A DNA stretch of 8,800 nucleotides, from the NCBI GenBank assembly GCA_003164375.1, contig PLTE01000327.1:5094-13893 (forward strand). The letters are read 5' to 3'. The position numbers and the translations under genes were made by a program. Within the stretch, counting starts at the first letter, position 1. Each line of letters begins with the position of its first letter. This document shows, piece after piece, positions 1 through 6,741 of this stretch. Source of the stretch: Hyphomicrobiales bacterium (GTDB taxonomy: Bacteria; Pseudomonadota; Alphaproteobacteria; Rhizobiales; Xanthobacteraceae). Under the pieces are notes generated by a model. The model was given only the letters and a program-made list of their open reading frames with translations. It was not told the DNA's origin and made no database searches.

Positions 1-1542
1 GGTCACCGCCGCGCGATCCTCGGCTGAGCCCATGCGGCAGGTCCCGACCGGATGGAAAGTCCCGCCGACATTGTTGCGGACGTGGTCGGCGAGCGCCTCA
101 TCGTCCTCGACCAAGGCGGCGAGATCGACCCGCCGGTCGGCCAGCGTCGCAAAGATCGGCGCGGCGAGCGGCGGCACGGCATCGATCAGGGCGGCGACGG
201 CCGCGCTCTTGATCTTGTTGCCCAGTGTGATCCGATTGAGGAGCCGCAGCCGGTCGTTGAACTTCACCGGAAAGGACAGCGTGGTCATGGCGCGCACGGC
301 GTCGTGCTGCAAAATCTCGACGCAGCGGCGAAAGCCCTGCATGAAGCGCTTGAGGTCGAGCTCGTGGCCGGTGAAGTTGAACTCGACCTGCGGATAGATC
401 GCCGGATCGGCTGCGACGAGCGACACCCGGCCGCGCGCCATCGGCTTGAGCAGCGACGTCGCGAGATTGCCGACCTGGTGCCCGAGCGGGCTCCACGAGG
501 TTTTGCACTGCACATTGAGATACATGTCGGCCGGCGGCGCGCCGGGCAGGCCCGAGGAGTAGCGGAACGCCGTCATCGGGTGGGGCCGGATTTTCGCCGA
601 TTGCCGCGCGCCGGGCTTCTGCAACAGACCGATAAAGATGATGGCATGATTGGACAAATTTTCGCCAACGCCCGGCAAGTCGGCGCGCACCTCGATGCCG
701 AGTTTGCGCAGCGCCGCCGCTGGCCCAACGCCTGCCCGCATCAAGAAGGCCGGCGAATGAATGCCGCCGAGTGCGACAATGATTTCGCGGCCGTGGAATT
801 CCGTCTGCTCGTCGCCGAGCGTGACCCTGACGCCAGTTGCGCGGCACCCGTCGAACAACAGCCCGGTGGCTTTAGCGCGGTCAACAATGCGCAGATTGGG
901 GCGCCGGCGCACCTCGGCACCGAGGTAACAGATCGCCGCCGAGGCACGCTTCTGGGGCCAGTTGCTCATCGGCACCCCACCATAGCCGTCGCGAAAATCG
1001 GCATTCATGTCGGCGACGAACGGGATCTGGCGTTCCTGCGCGAAAGCGTGCACCGCCTTCGCCAATGGCGCCCAGTCCTCCGCCTTGGTGCGGCGGATCG
1101 GAACCGGTCCATCCTTGCCGTGCAGCGCGCCGTCGAAATCCCAATCGGATTCGAGCTTGCGGTAATAGGGCAGCACGTCGTCCCAACCCCAGCCGGCAGC
1201 GCCGAGCGCTTGCCATTCGGCATAATCGTCAGGCGTGCCGCGATAAGCGACCATGCCCATCACGCTTGAGCCGCCGCCGATGACGCGGCCTTGAAGAAAT
1301 CCGATCGGTGGCGAATTGTCTTTGCGCCGCCAATGCACCTTCAGCGCGGGCCAGAAATAGGCGTCGTTGTAATAAGACCGCGCATAGGAATCGAGCACGT
1401 CGGCCGGCTCGGCGCCCGGCAGCATGTCGCGCCCCGCTTCCAGCAGCAACACGCGCAAGCTGGACCGCGCCGACAACCGGTTCGCCAGCACGCAGCCGGC
1501 AGCCCCGGCCCCGATGATGATGACATCGAAGCTTTCCGTCAT
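1..1542 (-). CDS. GMC-family FAD-dependent oxidoreductase (choline/alcohol dehydrogenase-like), C-terminus cut by window edge
   Basis: This flavoprotein probably oxidises an alcohol group on a small substrate, using FAD. The frame is open for 514 codons from the ATG at 1542 to the window edge. Residues 5-16 (FDVIIIGAGAAG) form the FAD-binding beta-alpha-beta turn, and E35 at the end of LLLE is the usual ribose-binding acid. Residues 84-94 (QGRVIGGGSSV) match the first GMC signature. Residues 259-264 (GGIHSP, followed by RAGVGP) match the second. H497 in HPVGTCRMG (497-505) is the family's catalytic histidine. The family normally runs some 35-45 residues past this motif, so only the tail, including the second active-site His/Asn, is missing. 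A GAGGTG ribosome site 9 nt upstream supports the start. The gene diverges from the aldolase gene. Substrate cannot be told from sequence: BetA-like choline dehydrogenase and AlkJ-like alcohol dehydrogenase are both possible. Confidence 0.93.
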   Translation of the reverse strand, partial: MTESFDVIIIGAGAAGCVLANRLSARSSLRVLLLEAGRDMLPGAEPADVLDSYARSYYNDAYFWPALKVHWRRKDNSPPIGFLQGRVIGGGSSVMGMVAYRGTPDDYAEWQALGAAGWGWDDVLPYYRKLESDWDFDGALHGKDGPVPIRRTKAEDWAPLAKAVHAFAQERQIPFVADMNADFRDGYGGVPMSNWPQKRASAAICYLGAEVRRRPNLRIVDRAKATGLLFDGCRATGVRVTLGDEQTEFHGREIIVALGGIHSPAFLMRAGVGPAAALRKLGIEVRADLPGVGENLSNHAIIFIGLLQKPGARQSAKIRPHPMTAFRYSSGLPGAPPADMYLNVQCKTSWSPLGHQVGNLATSLLKPMARGRVSLVAADPAIYPQVEFNFTGHELDLKRFMQGFRRCVEILQHDAVRAMTTLSFPVKFNDRLRLLNRITLGNKIKSAAVAALIDAVPPLAAPIFATLADRRVDLAALVEDDEALADHVRNNVGGTFHPVGTCRMGSAEDRAAVT

Positions 1543-1551
1543 TGAATTTCA

Positions 1552-1557
1552 CACCTC
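1552..1557 (-). promoter_or_regulatory. Ribosome binding site of the GMC oxidoreductase gene
   Basis: Read on the minus strand this is GAGGTG, 9 nt before the ATG at 1542. It is the clearest Shine-Dalgarno sequence in the window and fixes the start of the oxidoreductase. Confidence 0.7.
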
Positions 1558-1604
1558 GGAATCAAATGCCCCGGATTTTAAAGCCTTGGCTGCAGACTAC
1601 CCTG

Positions 1605-1630
1605 CCCCGCCTGCGCCCCGCCACCCCGCC
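1605..1630. repeat. Three CCCCGCC copies in the divergent intergenic gap
   Basis: CCCCGCC occurs at 1605-1611, 1616-1622 and 1624-1630. On the minus strand, the coding strand of the oxidoreductase, this gives three GGGG runs plus shorter GG runs within 26 nt, about 60-90 nt upstream of the ATG. It could be part of the leader or promoter, or could form a G-rich structure. No clear -35/-10 pair was found in the 171-bp gap for either divergent gene. Confidence 0.5.
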
Positions 1631-1713
1631 TTCGATTGAACATCGCCCCTTCATGCTTTACTGGATCACCGGCCAGCGCAAGCCAATGTCACTAGAGAGC
1701 CAGGGCTCGGACC

Positions 1714-2613
1714 ATGACCGCCACCAAAACGCTCCACGGCGTGATCGCCGCGATCGCAACCGCCATTGACGACGGAGGCGAGCCGGATCGGGCGCGCTCG
1801 ACCGCGCTAGCGCGCTACCTGCTTGCCAACGGCTGCGACGGTCTCAATGTGCTAGGCACCACCGGCGAAGCAACCTCGTTCTCGCTCGACCAACGCCGGC
1901 GCGTGATGAGCGCCTATGCCGAAAGCGGGCTGCCGCTCGATCGGATGATGGTCGGCACCGGCGCCGCGGCGGTTGCCGATGCCGTTGCACTGACCAAGCA
2001 CGCCGCCGAGCTCGGCTTCGCCGGCGCGCTGGTACTGCCGCCCTTCTATTACAAGGGTGTGCACGACGACGGCTTGGTCGCCTATATCGACGCCATCCTG
2101 ACGGCGACCACGCCGCGGCCGATCCCGATTTATCTTTACCATTTTCCGGCGCAATCGGGCCTGCCCTGGCACGTCGCGCTGATCCGCCGCCTGCTTGACA
2201 CATTCGGCGAACGCATCGTGGGCTTAAAGGATTCTTCGGGCGACATGGCCTATGCCCGCGAGGCCGCCGCCATCCTGCCCCGCTTTAAAGTCTTCCCTTC
2301 GACCGAAGCGGCGCTGCCGGACGCCCGTTCGGGTCCGTTTGCCGGCTGCATCTCGGCGACCGCCAATCTCAACGCCGAGCTTTGCGCACGGGCCTACCGC
2401 TCGGGTGACGCCACGGCGCTGGCGGAGGCGGTGGCGATCCGCAAATTGTTCGACGGCAAGCCTTTGGTCCCGGGCGTAAAAGCGCTCCTCGCCCATATTC
2501 ATGGCGAGCCGCAATGGACGCGGGTGGCGCCGCCGCTATCGGCGTTTCCGGCAGCCGACCGCGCCGCGGTGGTGTCCGGCTATGAGGCGATTCGCGTGAA
2601 GCAGGTTGGCTAG
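1714..2613 (+). CDS. DapA/N-acetylneuraminate lyase-family aldolase (probably not true DapA)
   Basis: This 299-aa class I aldolase has the (beta/alpha)8-barrel family length. It would use a lysine Schiff base to condense or cleave a pyruvate-type keto acid in the cytoplasm. GTTGE at 48-52 is the pyruvate-carboxylate loop. Y142 (in YHFPAQSG) is the catalytic tyrosine, and K172 (in GLKDSSGD) is the Schiff-base lysine. In E. coli DapA the loop is YNVPSRTG, and Arg138 binds the aspartate-semialdehyde carboxylate. The matching residue here is Q147, so the partner is likely a different aldehyde and lysine biosynthesis is doubtful. The start at 1714 gives the expected N-terminus; AGGG at 1702-1705 is only a weak ribosome site. 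It diverges from the oxidoreductase, and rpsT follows with its own promoter. A 2-keto-3-deoxy-sugar-acid aldolase or a related lyase is possible, but the substrate is unknown. Confidence 0.9.
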   Translation: MTATKTLHGVIAAIATAIDDGGEPDRARSTALARYLLANGCDGLNVLGTTGEATSFSLDQRRRVMSAYAESGLPLDRMMVGTGAAAVADAVALTKHAAELGFAGALVLPPFYYKGVHDDGLVAYIDAILTATTPRPIPIYLYHFPAQSGLPWHVALIRRLLDTFGERIVGLKDSSGDMAYAREAAAILPRFKVFPSTEAALPDARSGPFAGCISATANLNAELCARAYRSGDATALAEAVAIRKLFDGKPLVPGVKALLAHIHGEPQWTRVAPPLSAFPAADRAAVVSGYEAIRVKQVG

Positions 2614-2627
2614 GGGATTTTCGGGCG

Positions 2628-2656
2628 TTGACGCTGGGCTCTTACGCCCCTATAAG
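2628..2656 (+). promoter_or_regulatory. Sigma70-like promoter of rpsT
   Basis: TTGACG (2628-2633) and TATAAG (2651-2656) are separated by exactly 17 bp, close to the vegetative consensus. They lie just after the aldolase stop codon. Expected transcription start is near 2663, giving a leader of about 30 nt before rpsT. This implies rpsT is transcribed independently of the aldolase gene. Confidence 0.75.
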
Positions 2657-2694
2657 CCCGGCTCTCTCTCACGATAGCCGATACACGATACCTA

Positions 2695-2964
2695 ATGGCC
2701 AATACCAAGTCCGCTAAGAAAGCCGCTCGCCAGAGCGCGCGCCGCACCGTGATCAATAAGTCGCGGCGCACGCGTGTGCGTTCGGTGACGCGCAAAGTCG
2801 AAGAGGCCATCGCCGCCGGCGATCGCGCGCTTGCGCTCGCCGCCATGGCCGACGCCGAGCCCGCGATTATTCGTGCAGCGCAAAAAGGTATCGTGCACCG
2901 CAACGCAGCTCGCCGGAAAGTCTCGCGGCTCGCTCACCGGATCGCCAAGCTCGGAAAAAAATAG
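2695..2964 (+). CDS. rpsT: 30S ribosomal protein S20
   Basis: This is a primary 16S rRNA-binding protein of the small ribosomal subunit. It is 89 aa (family about 85-90) and very basic throughout, with the typical N-terminus MANTKSAKKAARQSARR. The S20 pattern continues as a long helical hairpin with an AAQKGIVHRNAARRKVSRL segment (62-80) and a lysine-rich tail (KLGKK). There is no Shine-Dalgarno sequence in the short leader, so initiation may depend on something else; S20 is known to be translationally autoregulated in E. coli, but nothing here proves that. Position directly upstream of the dnaA region matches the order I recall from Bradyrhizobium-like genomes. No hairpin-plus-T terminator is seen after the stop. 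Confidence 0.98.
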   Translation: MANTKSAKKAARQSARRTVINKSRRTRVRSVTRKVEEAIAAGDRALALAAMADAEPAIIRAAQKGIVHRNAARRKVSRLAHRIAKLGKK

Positions 2965-3160
2965 TTTCCCGACGGCTTATTCGACAATTTCCGACTTCGT
3001 GTGCGATCCAAAAAAGTGGATTGCCATCAACCTGTTGTGGAATTGTCACATCTTTAAACCATAATGCGCGTTGTATTGTTTTCGGTGGCAACCTTATCGA
3101 TTCTTGTTTGCTCCGCATCTCCTTCGCGACGGTTACCCCGAAAAAATGGACAGAATAATT

Positions 3161-3186
3161 GGTGCATAATGAATGGGTTATGCACA
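3161..3186. promoter_or_regulatory. Inverted pair of DnaA-box-like sites upstream of dnaA
   Basis: TTATGCACA at 3178-3186 differs from the consensus DnaA box TTATCCACA at one base and fits the relaxed form TTWTNCACA. Facing it, 3161-3169 reads TTATGCACC on the minus strand. The shared core makes a perfect 8-bp inverted repeat (GTGCATAA/TTATGCAC) around an 8-nt spacer. AT-rich DNA lies at 3229-3275. This could be an autoregulatory or origin site, or an operator for another dimeric regulator. Confidence 0.45.
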
Positions 3187-3767
3187 TGAGAAGCCCGGGG
3201 CTTTGAATCGACCGGAAATCTGACGGCTGCTTTCTTATTTGTTCCAGTCACCGGATTTATACATTTCAGTTTTTTGTCAGCCATGTGAATCGCAAACTGA
3301 GTCAATACTTTGGGCTCAAGACGGCGATAGCGCTTCCGGCCCGAGCTTCTGAAAGACCACGGTTGTCGCGGCTTTTTGCGGTTGCGGACCAGAAATCGCA
3401 TGCTACCTTTCACTTCCCTTCGGTTTCGAAGGTCTTCAAAAATCGGCCTAAACGGAAACTCGTCAAAGAATGGGTGCGGGAGAGCTGTGTCTACGTCAGT
3501 GTACTTTCAATGTCCTCACTGTCCCGAGTTCTGAGCGAAGAGGACCGCTTAGAGTGTCCACCGAACTACTGGAATAAAGCAGATGGCAGTTTCGCAGCAG
3601 AGCTGCACAGAGATTCAGTGACAACCATCGAATCTGGGAGCGATGGAGGGTGGGGCATGACAACGACAATGCACGAACCGATTTCGACTGCGAGCCTTAT
3701 ATGGCCCGAAAGCTGTTGGCCTAGAGCCGCGTCCAGCGGCTGAACTGGCGCGGCGTTTTGCTGCTGT

Positions 3768-3790
3768 CGCGTTCGGTCTTACCGAACGCG
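3768..3790. repeat. Perfect 10-bp hairpin ahead of dnaA
   Basis: CGCGTTCGGT and ACCGAACGCG are separated by only CTT. There is no T-run on either side in either orientation, so it is not a classical intrinsic terminator. It lies about 120 nt before the dnaA start, within a plausible leader or promoter, and could be an RNA structure or a regulator-binding palindrome. Confidence 0.6.
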
Positions 3791-3847
3791 CTAGTAGCTC
3801 AGATCACCCCCAAAATTTAATCGAGTTGCATCTCGGCATCGTCGGGT

Positions 3848-3866
3848 GTGGCGGGGTTGCCGCCAC
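3848..3866 (+). repeat. GC-rich 7-bp hairpin in the dnaA leader
   Basis: GTGGCGG and CCGCCAC flank a GGTTG loop, 45 nt before the dnaA ATG. In RNA it would be a stable stem. It may affect dnaA translation or message stability; that role is inference. Confidence 0.45.
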
Positions 3867-3911
3867 CTGACGCGCCAAGTTCAACCCCCTCGGACGGAAA
3901 AGCAGACCAAA

Positions 3912-5342
3912 ATGACGAACACGGATCAGGAGCGCTGGCGGCGAGTGAGGGAGCGGCTGCGTTCCGTACTTGGCGACGATGTGTTTAGCAGTTGGTTCGG
4001 GCGCATGGAGCTCGATGGCGTGGATAAGAGTGTCCTCCGGCTATCGGTGCCGACGCGCTTCCTGCGGAATTGGATCCAGTCGCATTACAGCGAAAAGGTG
4101 CTGTCCCAGTGGCAAGAGGAGGAGCCGGAAATCACGCGTCTGGAATTGAGCGTTCGCTCGGCCACACTGCGGCCAACTACGCCAAAGCTCAAAGCGCCGG
4201 AGCCGCCGGCGGCCGCGCGCGAAGCGCGCGACGGATCTGCAATGGACGGCGCCAATGCACGCGCCAGCGTGCCGTTCATGACGGTGCATGAGGCGCTCGG
4301 CGGTTCTCCACTCGACCCTCGCCTCACCTTCGAGACGTTCGTCGTCGGCCGTTCGAATACGCTTGCGCAGGCCGCGGCGAAACAGGTCGCTACCAGCCGG
4401 CGCGGCGAATCGCTGATGTTCAACCCGCTCTACATCCACGCCGCGGTTGGCCTCGGCAAAACGCATCTGTTGCAGGCCATTACCTGGGCCGGCAACAACG
4501 GCGGCGACCGCAAAATGCTCTATCTGACGGCCGAGCGATTTATGTACGGTTTCGTCTCAGCGCTTCGCTCCCAGACGACGCTCGCCTTCAAGGAAGCAGT
4601 GCGCGCGATCGACGTGCTGGTGATCGACGACATGCAGTTTCTGCAAGGCCGTTCGACGCAGGCCGAATTCTGCCACACCCTGAACGCCCTGATCGACGCC
4701 GGTCGCCAAGTCATCATTGCCAGCGATCGCCCGCCGGCCGATCTGGAGAGCCTCGACGACCGGGTACGTTCCCGGCTCGCCGGCGGGCTTGTGGTGGAGA
4801 TCGGCTCGCTCGGCGAAGAATTGCGGCTCGAAATTCTCAAGAGCCGCATTACTGCGGCTCGCCTGCATCATCCCGGCTTCGAAGTGCCGGCGCCGGTGCT
4901 GGTCTTCATCGCCAAATCAGTGACGCATAACGGCCGCGACCTTGAGGGCGCCGTCAACCGGCTGTTGGCTCACTCAAAGCTCACCGGCCAGGCCGTGACG
5001 CTCGAGATGGCGGAGCGCGAAATGCGCGACCTGATCCGACCGGTCGAGCCGAAGCGGGTCAGAATCGAAGACATCCAGCGCATCGTCGCCCGCCAATATA
5101 ATGTCAGCCGCGCTGACCTATTATCGTCGCGCCGCACCGCCAATGTCGTGCGCCCGCGTCAGGTAGCGATGTACCTGGCGAAGGTCCTCACGCTACGCTC
5201 GCTGCCCGAGATCGGCCGCCGCTTCGGCGGGCGTGACCACACCACCGTGCTACACGCGGTGCGCAAAATCGAGAACCTGGCCGGCAACGACAGCGCATTC
5301 GCGGAGGAGATCGAGGCACTCAAACGCCAGCTTCAGGACTGA
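3912..5342 (+). CDS. dnaA: Chromosomal replication initiator protein DnaA
   Basis: DnaA binds DnaA boxes, opens the origin and loads the replicative helicase. It has 476 aa, close to E. coli's 467. Domain I (about 1-80) has the W-x-x-V helix start and FSSWFGRMEL. A short Ala/Pro-rich linker (about 88-125) follows. The AAA+ domain has Walker A AAVGLGKT (177-184), Walker B VLVIDDMQF (235-243), DDRVRSRLAGG (282-292) with probable arginine finger R288, and sensor-II R342 in GRDLEGAVNR. Domain IV carries the DNA-binding signature GGRDHTTVLHA (439-449). The first P-loop glycine is alanine here (A177). I chose ATG 3912 because the GTG at 3846 would add 22 residues that lie in the hairpin region and do not resemble DnaA N-termini. 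Its own promoter is not obvious; dnaN follows after 185 bp. Confidence 0.98.
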   Translation: MTNTDQERWRRVRERLRSVLGDDVFSSWFGRMELDGVDKSVLRLSVPTRFLRNWIQSHYSEKVLSQWQEEEPEITRLELSVRSATLRPTTPKLKAPEPPAAAREARDGSAMDGANARASVPFMTVHEALGGSPLDPRLTFETFVVGRSNTLAQAAAKQVATSRRGESLMFNPLYIHAAVGLGKTHLLQAITWAGNNGGDRKMLYLTAERFMYGFVSALRSQTTLAFKEAVRAIDVLVIDDMQFLQGRSTQAEFCHTLNALIDAGRQVIIASDRPPADLESLDDRVRSRLAGGLVVEIGSLGEELRLEILKSRITAARLHHPGFEVPAPVLVFIAKSVTHNGRDLEGAVNRLLAHSKLTGQAVTLEMAEREMRDLIRPVEPKRVRIEDIQRIVARQYNVSRADLLSSRRTANVVRPRQVAMYLAKVLTLRSLPEIGRRFGGRDHTTVLHAVRKIENLAGNDSAFAEEIEALKRQLQD

Positions 5343-5408
5343 TCCGCGGTCCCGGTGGTCTTTCCCGATCGGTATTCCGGGCCGGTTCTTCTCAGAGGCT
5401 GTGAATAG

Positions 5409-5425
5409 GCCGGGATAAGCCCGGC
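5409..5425. repeat. Short hairpin in the dnaA-dnaN gap
   Basis: GCCGGG and CCCGGC flank ATAAG, 66 nt after the dnaA stop codon. No T-run follows, so a terminator call is not supported. It may be a processing or attenuation structure within a dnaA-dnaN transcript, or chance in GC-rich DNA. Confidence 0.3.
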
Positions 5426-5527
5426 TCAATTGCGCCGCGGGCTTGCCGAAAGCATCCCGCCACGCCACTTTTGTCGTCCGCCACATTGTTGGCCGCCATA
5501 TTGGCAACCTTGGCTACGGATTGCGCA

Positions 5528-6646
5528 ATGAAGGTCACTGTAGAGCGTTCCGAATTGCTGAAGTCGCTGGGCCACGTCCACCGCGTGGTCGAGCGCCGCA
5601 ACACCATTCCGATCCTTGCCAACGTGCTGTTGCACGCCGACCGCTCAAAGCTGGCGCTCAAGGCCACCGACCTCGATGTCGAAGTGACCGATACGATCGC
5701 GGCCGAGGTCGGCCCCGGCGGCTCCACCACGGTGCCCGCACACATGTTCTTTGATATCGTGCGCAAGCTTCCCGAGGGCGCACAGATCATCCTGGAATCA
5801 TCGAATGACCGCGCCGCACTGTCGATCCGCGCCGGCCGTTCGCGCTTTACCCTGCAGACGCTGCCGGAAAGCGATTTTCCCGATCTCGCGCCGGGCGAAA
5901 TGACGCACAAGTTCGTGCTCAAGGCCGCCGATCTCAAACGGTTGATCGACAAGACCCAATTTGCCATCTCGACCGAAGAGACGCGCTACTACCTCAACGG
6001 GATCTATCTGCATGCTGCGGGTTCGGGGAAAGCGCAGACGCTACGCGCGGTCGCGACCGACGGCCACCGCCTGGCGCAAATGGAACTTGAACTGCCGAAT
6101 GGCGCCGCCGGCATGCCCGGCATTATCGTGCCGCGCAAAACCGTCGGCGAAGTGCAGCGCCTGATGGAGGACAGCGAAGCCGAGGTCGCGATCGAGATCT
6201 CGCCGGGAAAGATCCGCTTCACGATCGGTCAGGCAATCCTGACATCGAAGCTGATCGACGGAACGTTCCCCGATTACGCGCGGGTCATTCCGCTCAACAA
6301 CGACAAAGAATTGGTCGTCGACAAGAAGGAATTCGAGGCCGCGGTCGATCGTGTTTCGACCGTGTCGAGCGAGCGCGGCCGCGCCGTCAAATTGTCCATC
6401 AGCGCCGGCCGGCTGTTACTGTCCGTCACCAATCCGGACTCCGGCAGCGCCAATGAGGAACTCGAAGTCGAATACGAAGCCGACCCGATCGACATCGGTT
6501 TCAACTCGCGCTACCTGCTCGACATCGCAGGCCAGATCGAGAGCGAAGCCGCGGTGCTTAGATTAGCCGATCCCGGCTCTCCGACGCTGATCCAGGATAA
6601 GGACCCGCATGGCGCGCTGTACGTGCTGATGCCGATGCGGGTTTGA
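5528..6646 (+). CDS. dnaN: DNA polymerase III beta subunit (sliding clamp)
   Basis: This protein forms the dimeric ring that slides on DNA and holds Pol III and repair partners. It has 372 aa, the usual alphaproteobacterial length, in three clamp folds. MKVTVERSELLKSLGHV opens domain 1. VATDGHRLA (175-183) and the FPDY-type segment DGTFPDYARVIP (244-255) contribute to the partner-binding pocket, and the protein ends with the family hallmark MPMRV (368-372). I chose ATG 5528, which gives the standard N-terminus; an ATG 19 codons upstream (5471) adds a hydrophobic stretch not found in clamps. There is no strong Shine-Dalgarno sequence. It lies between dnaA and recF on the same strand, and co-transcription with one or both is likely but not shown. 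Confidence 0.98.
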   Translation: MKVTVERSELLKSLGHVHRVVERRNTIPILANVLLHADRSKLALKATDLDVEVTDTIAAEVGPGGSTTVPAHMFFDIVRKLPEGAQIILESSNDRAALSIRAGRSRFTLQTLPESDFPDLAPGEMTHKFVLKAADLKRLIDKTQFAISTEETRYYLNGIYLHAAGSGKAQTLRAVATDGHRLAQMELELPNGAAGMPGIIVPRKTVGEVQRLMEDSEAEVAIEISPGKIRFTIGQAILTSKLIDGTFPDYARVIPLNNDKELVVDKKEFEAAVDRVSTVSSERGRAVKLSISAGRLLLSVTNPDSGSANEELEVEYEADPIDIGFNSRYLLDIAGQIESEAAVLRLADPGSPTLIQDKDPHGALYVLMPMRV

Positions 6647-6658
6647 CAGACGTCGGTA

Positions 6659-6741
6659 ATCAGTAGTCAGTGATCGGACGGTCGAACCTTAGCGGCCGGG
6701 ATTTTCTCCCTCCCTGATGTCTGATCGCTGATCCCTGGATG
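6659..6741. repeat. Opposed arrays of a 7-bp CTGAT repeat between dnaN and recF
   Basis: CTGATGT, CTGATCG and CTGATCC run head to tail at 6714-6734, followed by a degenerate CTGGATG (6735-6741) that contains the recF ATG. The opposite orientation appears at 6659-6679 as ATCAGTA, GTCAGTG and ATCGGAC. The two arrays are about 34 nt apart and could fold into an imperfect hairpin. This almost fills the 92-bp gap. It may be a short interspersed palindromic element or a local slippage product. Confidence 0.5.

Larger units (their letters stand above)
2965..3911. other. Long rpsT-dnaA intergenic region, no convincing gene
   Basis: About 950 bp separate rpsT from dnaA. The first third (2965-3300) is visibly AT-richer than its surroundings, with stretches such as 3229-3275. 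It holds an inverted pair of DnaA-box-like 9-mers (3161-3186) and, near dnaA, two perfect hairpins (3768-3790 and 3848-3866). A GTG-started open frame at 3285-3743 has codons rare in the neighbouring genes (ATA, AGA, TTA, GTA) and no recognisable domain, so I treat it as chance. I found no -35/-10 pair good enough to name the dnaA promoter. The region may hold regulatory elements of dnaA, an origin-like element, an undetected small RNA, or decayed gene remnants. Confidence 0.6.

Noticed and set aside
52..1269. 405-codon open frame on the plus strand, opposite the GMC oxidoreductase
   Set aside because: It is exactly codon-aligned with the oxidoreductase on the other strand, where GC-rich codon use removes antisense stops. 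Its protein is Arg/His/Asp-rich with no known motif, whereas the minus strand encodes all GMC signatures.
3054..3413. Minus-strand 119-codon frame in the rpsT-dnaA gap
   Set aside because: Lys/Arg-rich product without domain or ribosome site, spanning the DnaA-box pair; most likely a chance frame.
3578..3724. 49-codon stop-to-stop frame whose end (DFDCEPYMARKLLA) looks protein-like
   Set aside because: It has no ATG, begins directly after a stop codon and resembles nothing I recognise. It could be the tail of a decayed gene, but there is no support beyond composition.
3285..3743. 152-codon GTG-started open frame in the rpsT-dnaA gap
   Set aside because: It uses many codons rare in the surrounding genes, has no ribosome site, no recognisable domain and no regular structure. 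A homology search giving conserved frame-preserving matches would revive it.
3846..3911. Upstream GTG start adding 22 residues to DnaA
   Set aside because: The extra residues overlap the GC-rich hairpin and do not resemble DnaA N-termini, while ATG 3912 gives the standard domain I start.
5471..5527. Upstream ATG adding 19 hydrophobic residues to DnaN, resembling a leader peptide
   Set aside because: Sliding clamps are cytoplasmic and start at MKVTVER-type sequence, which matches ATG 5528 exactly.
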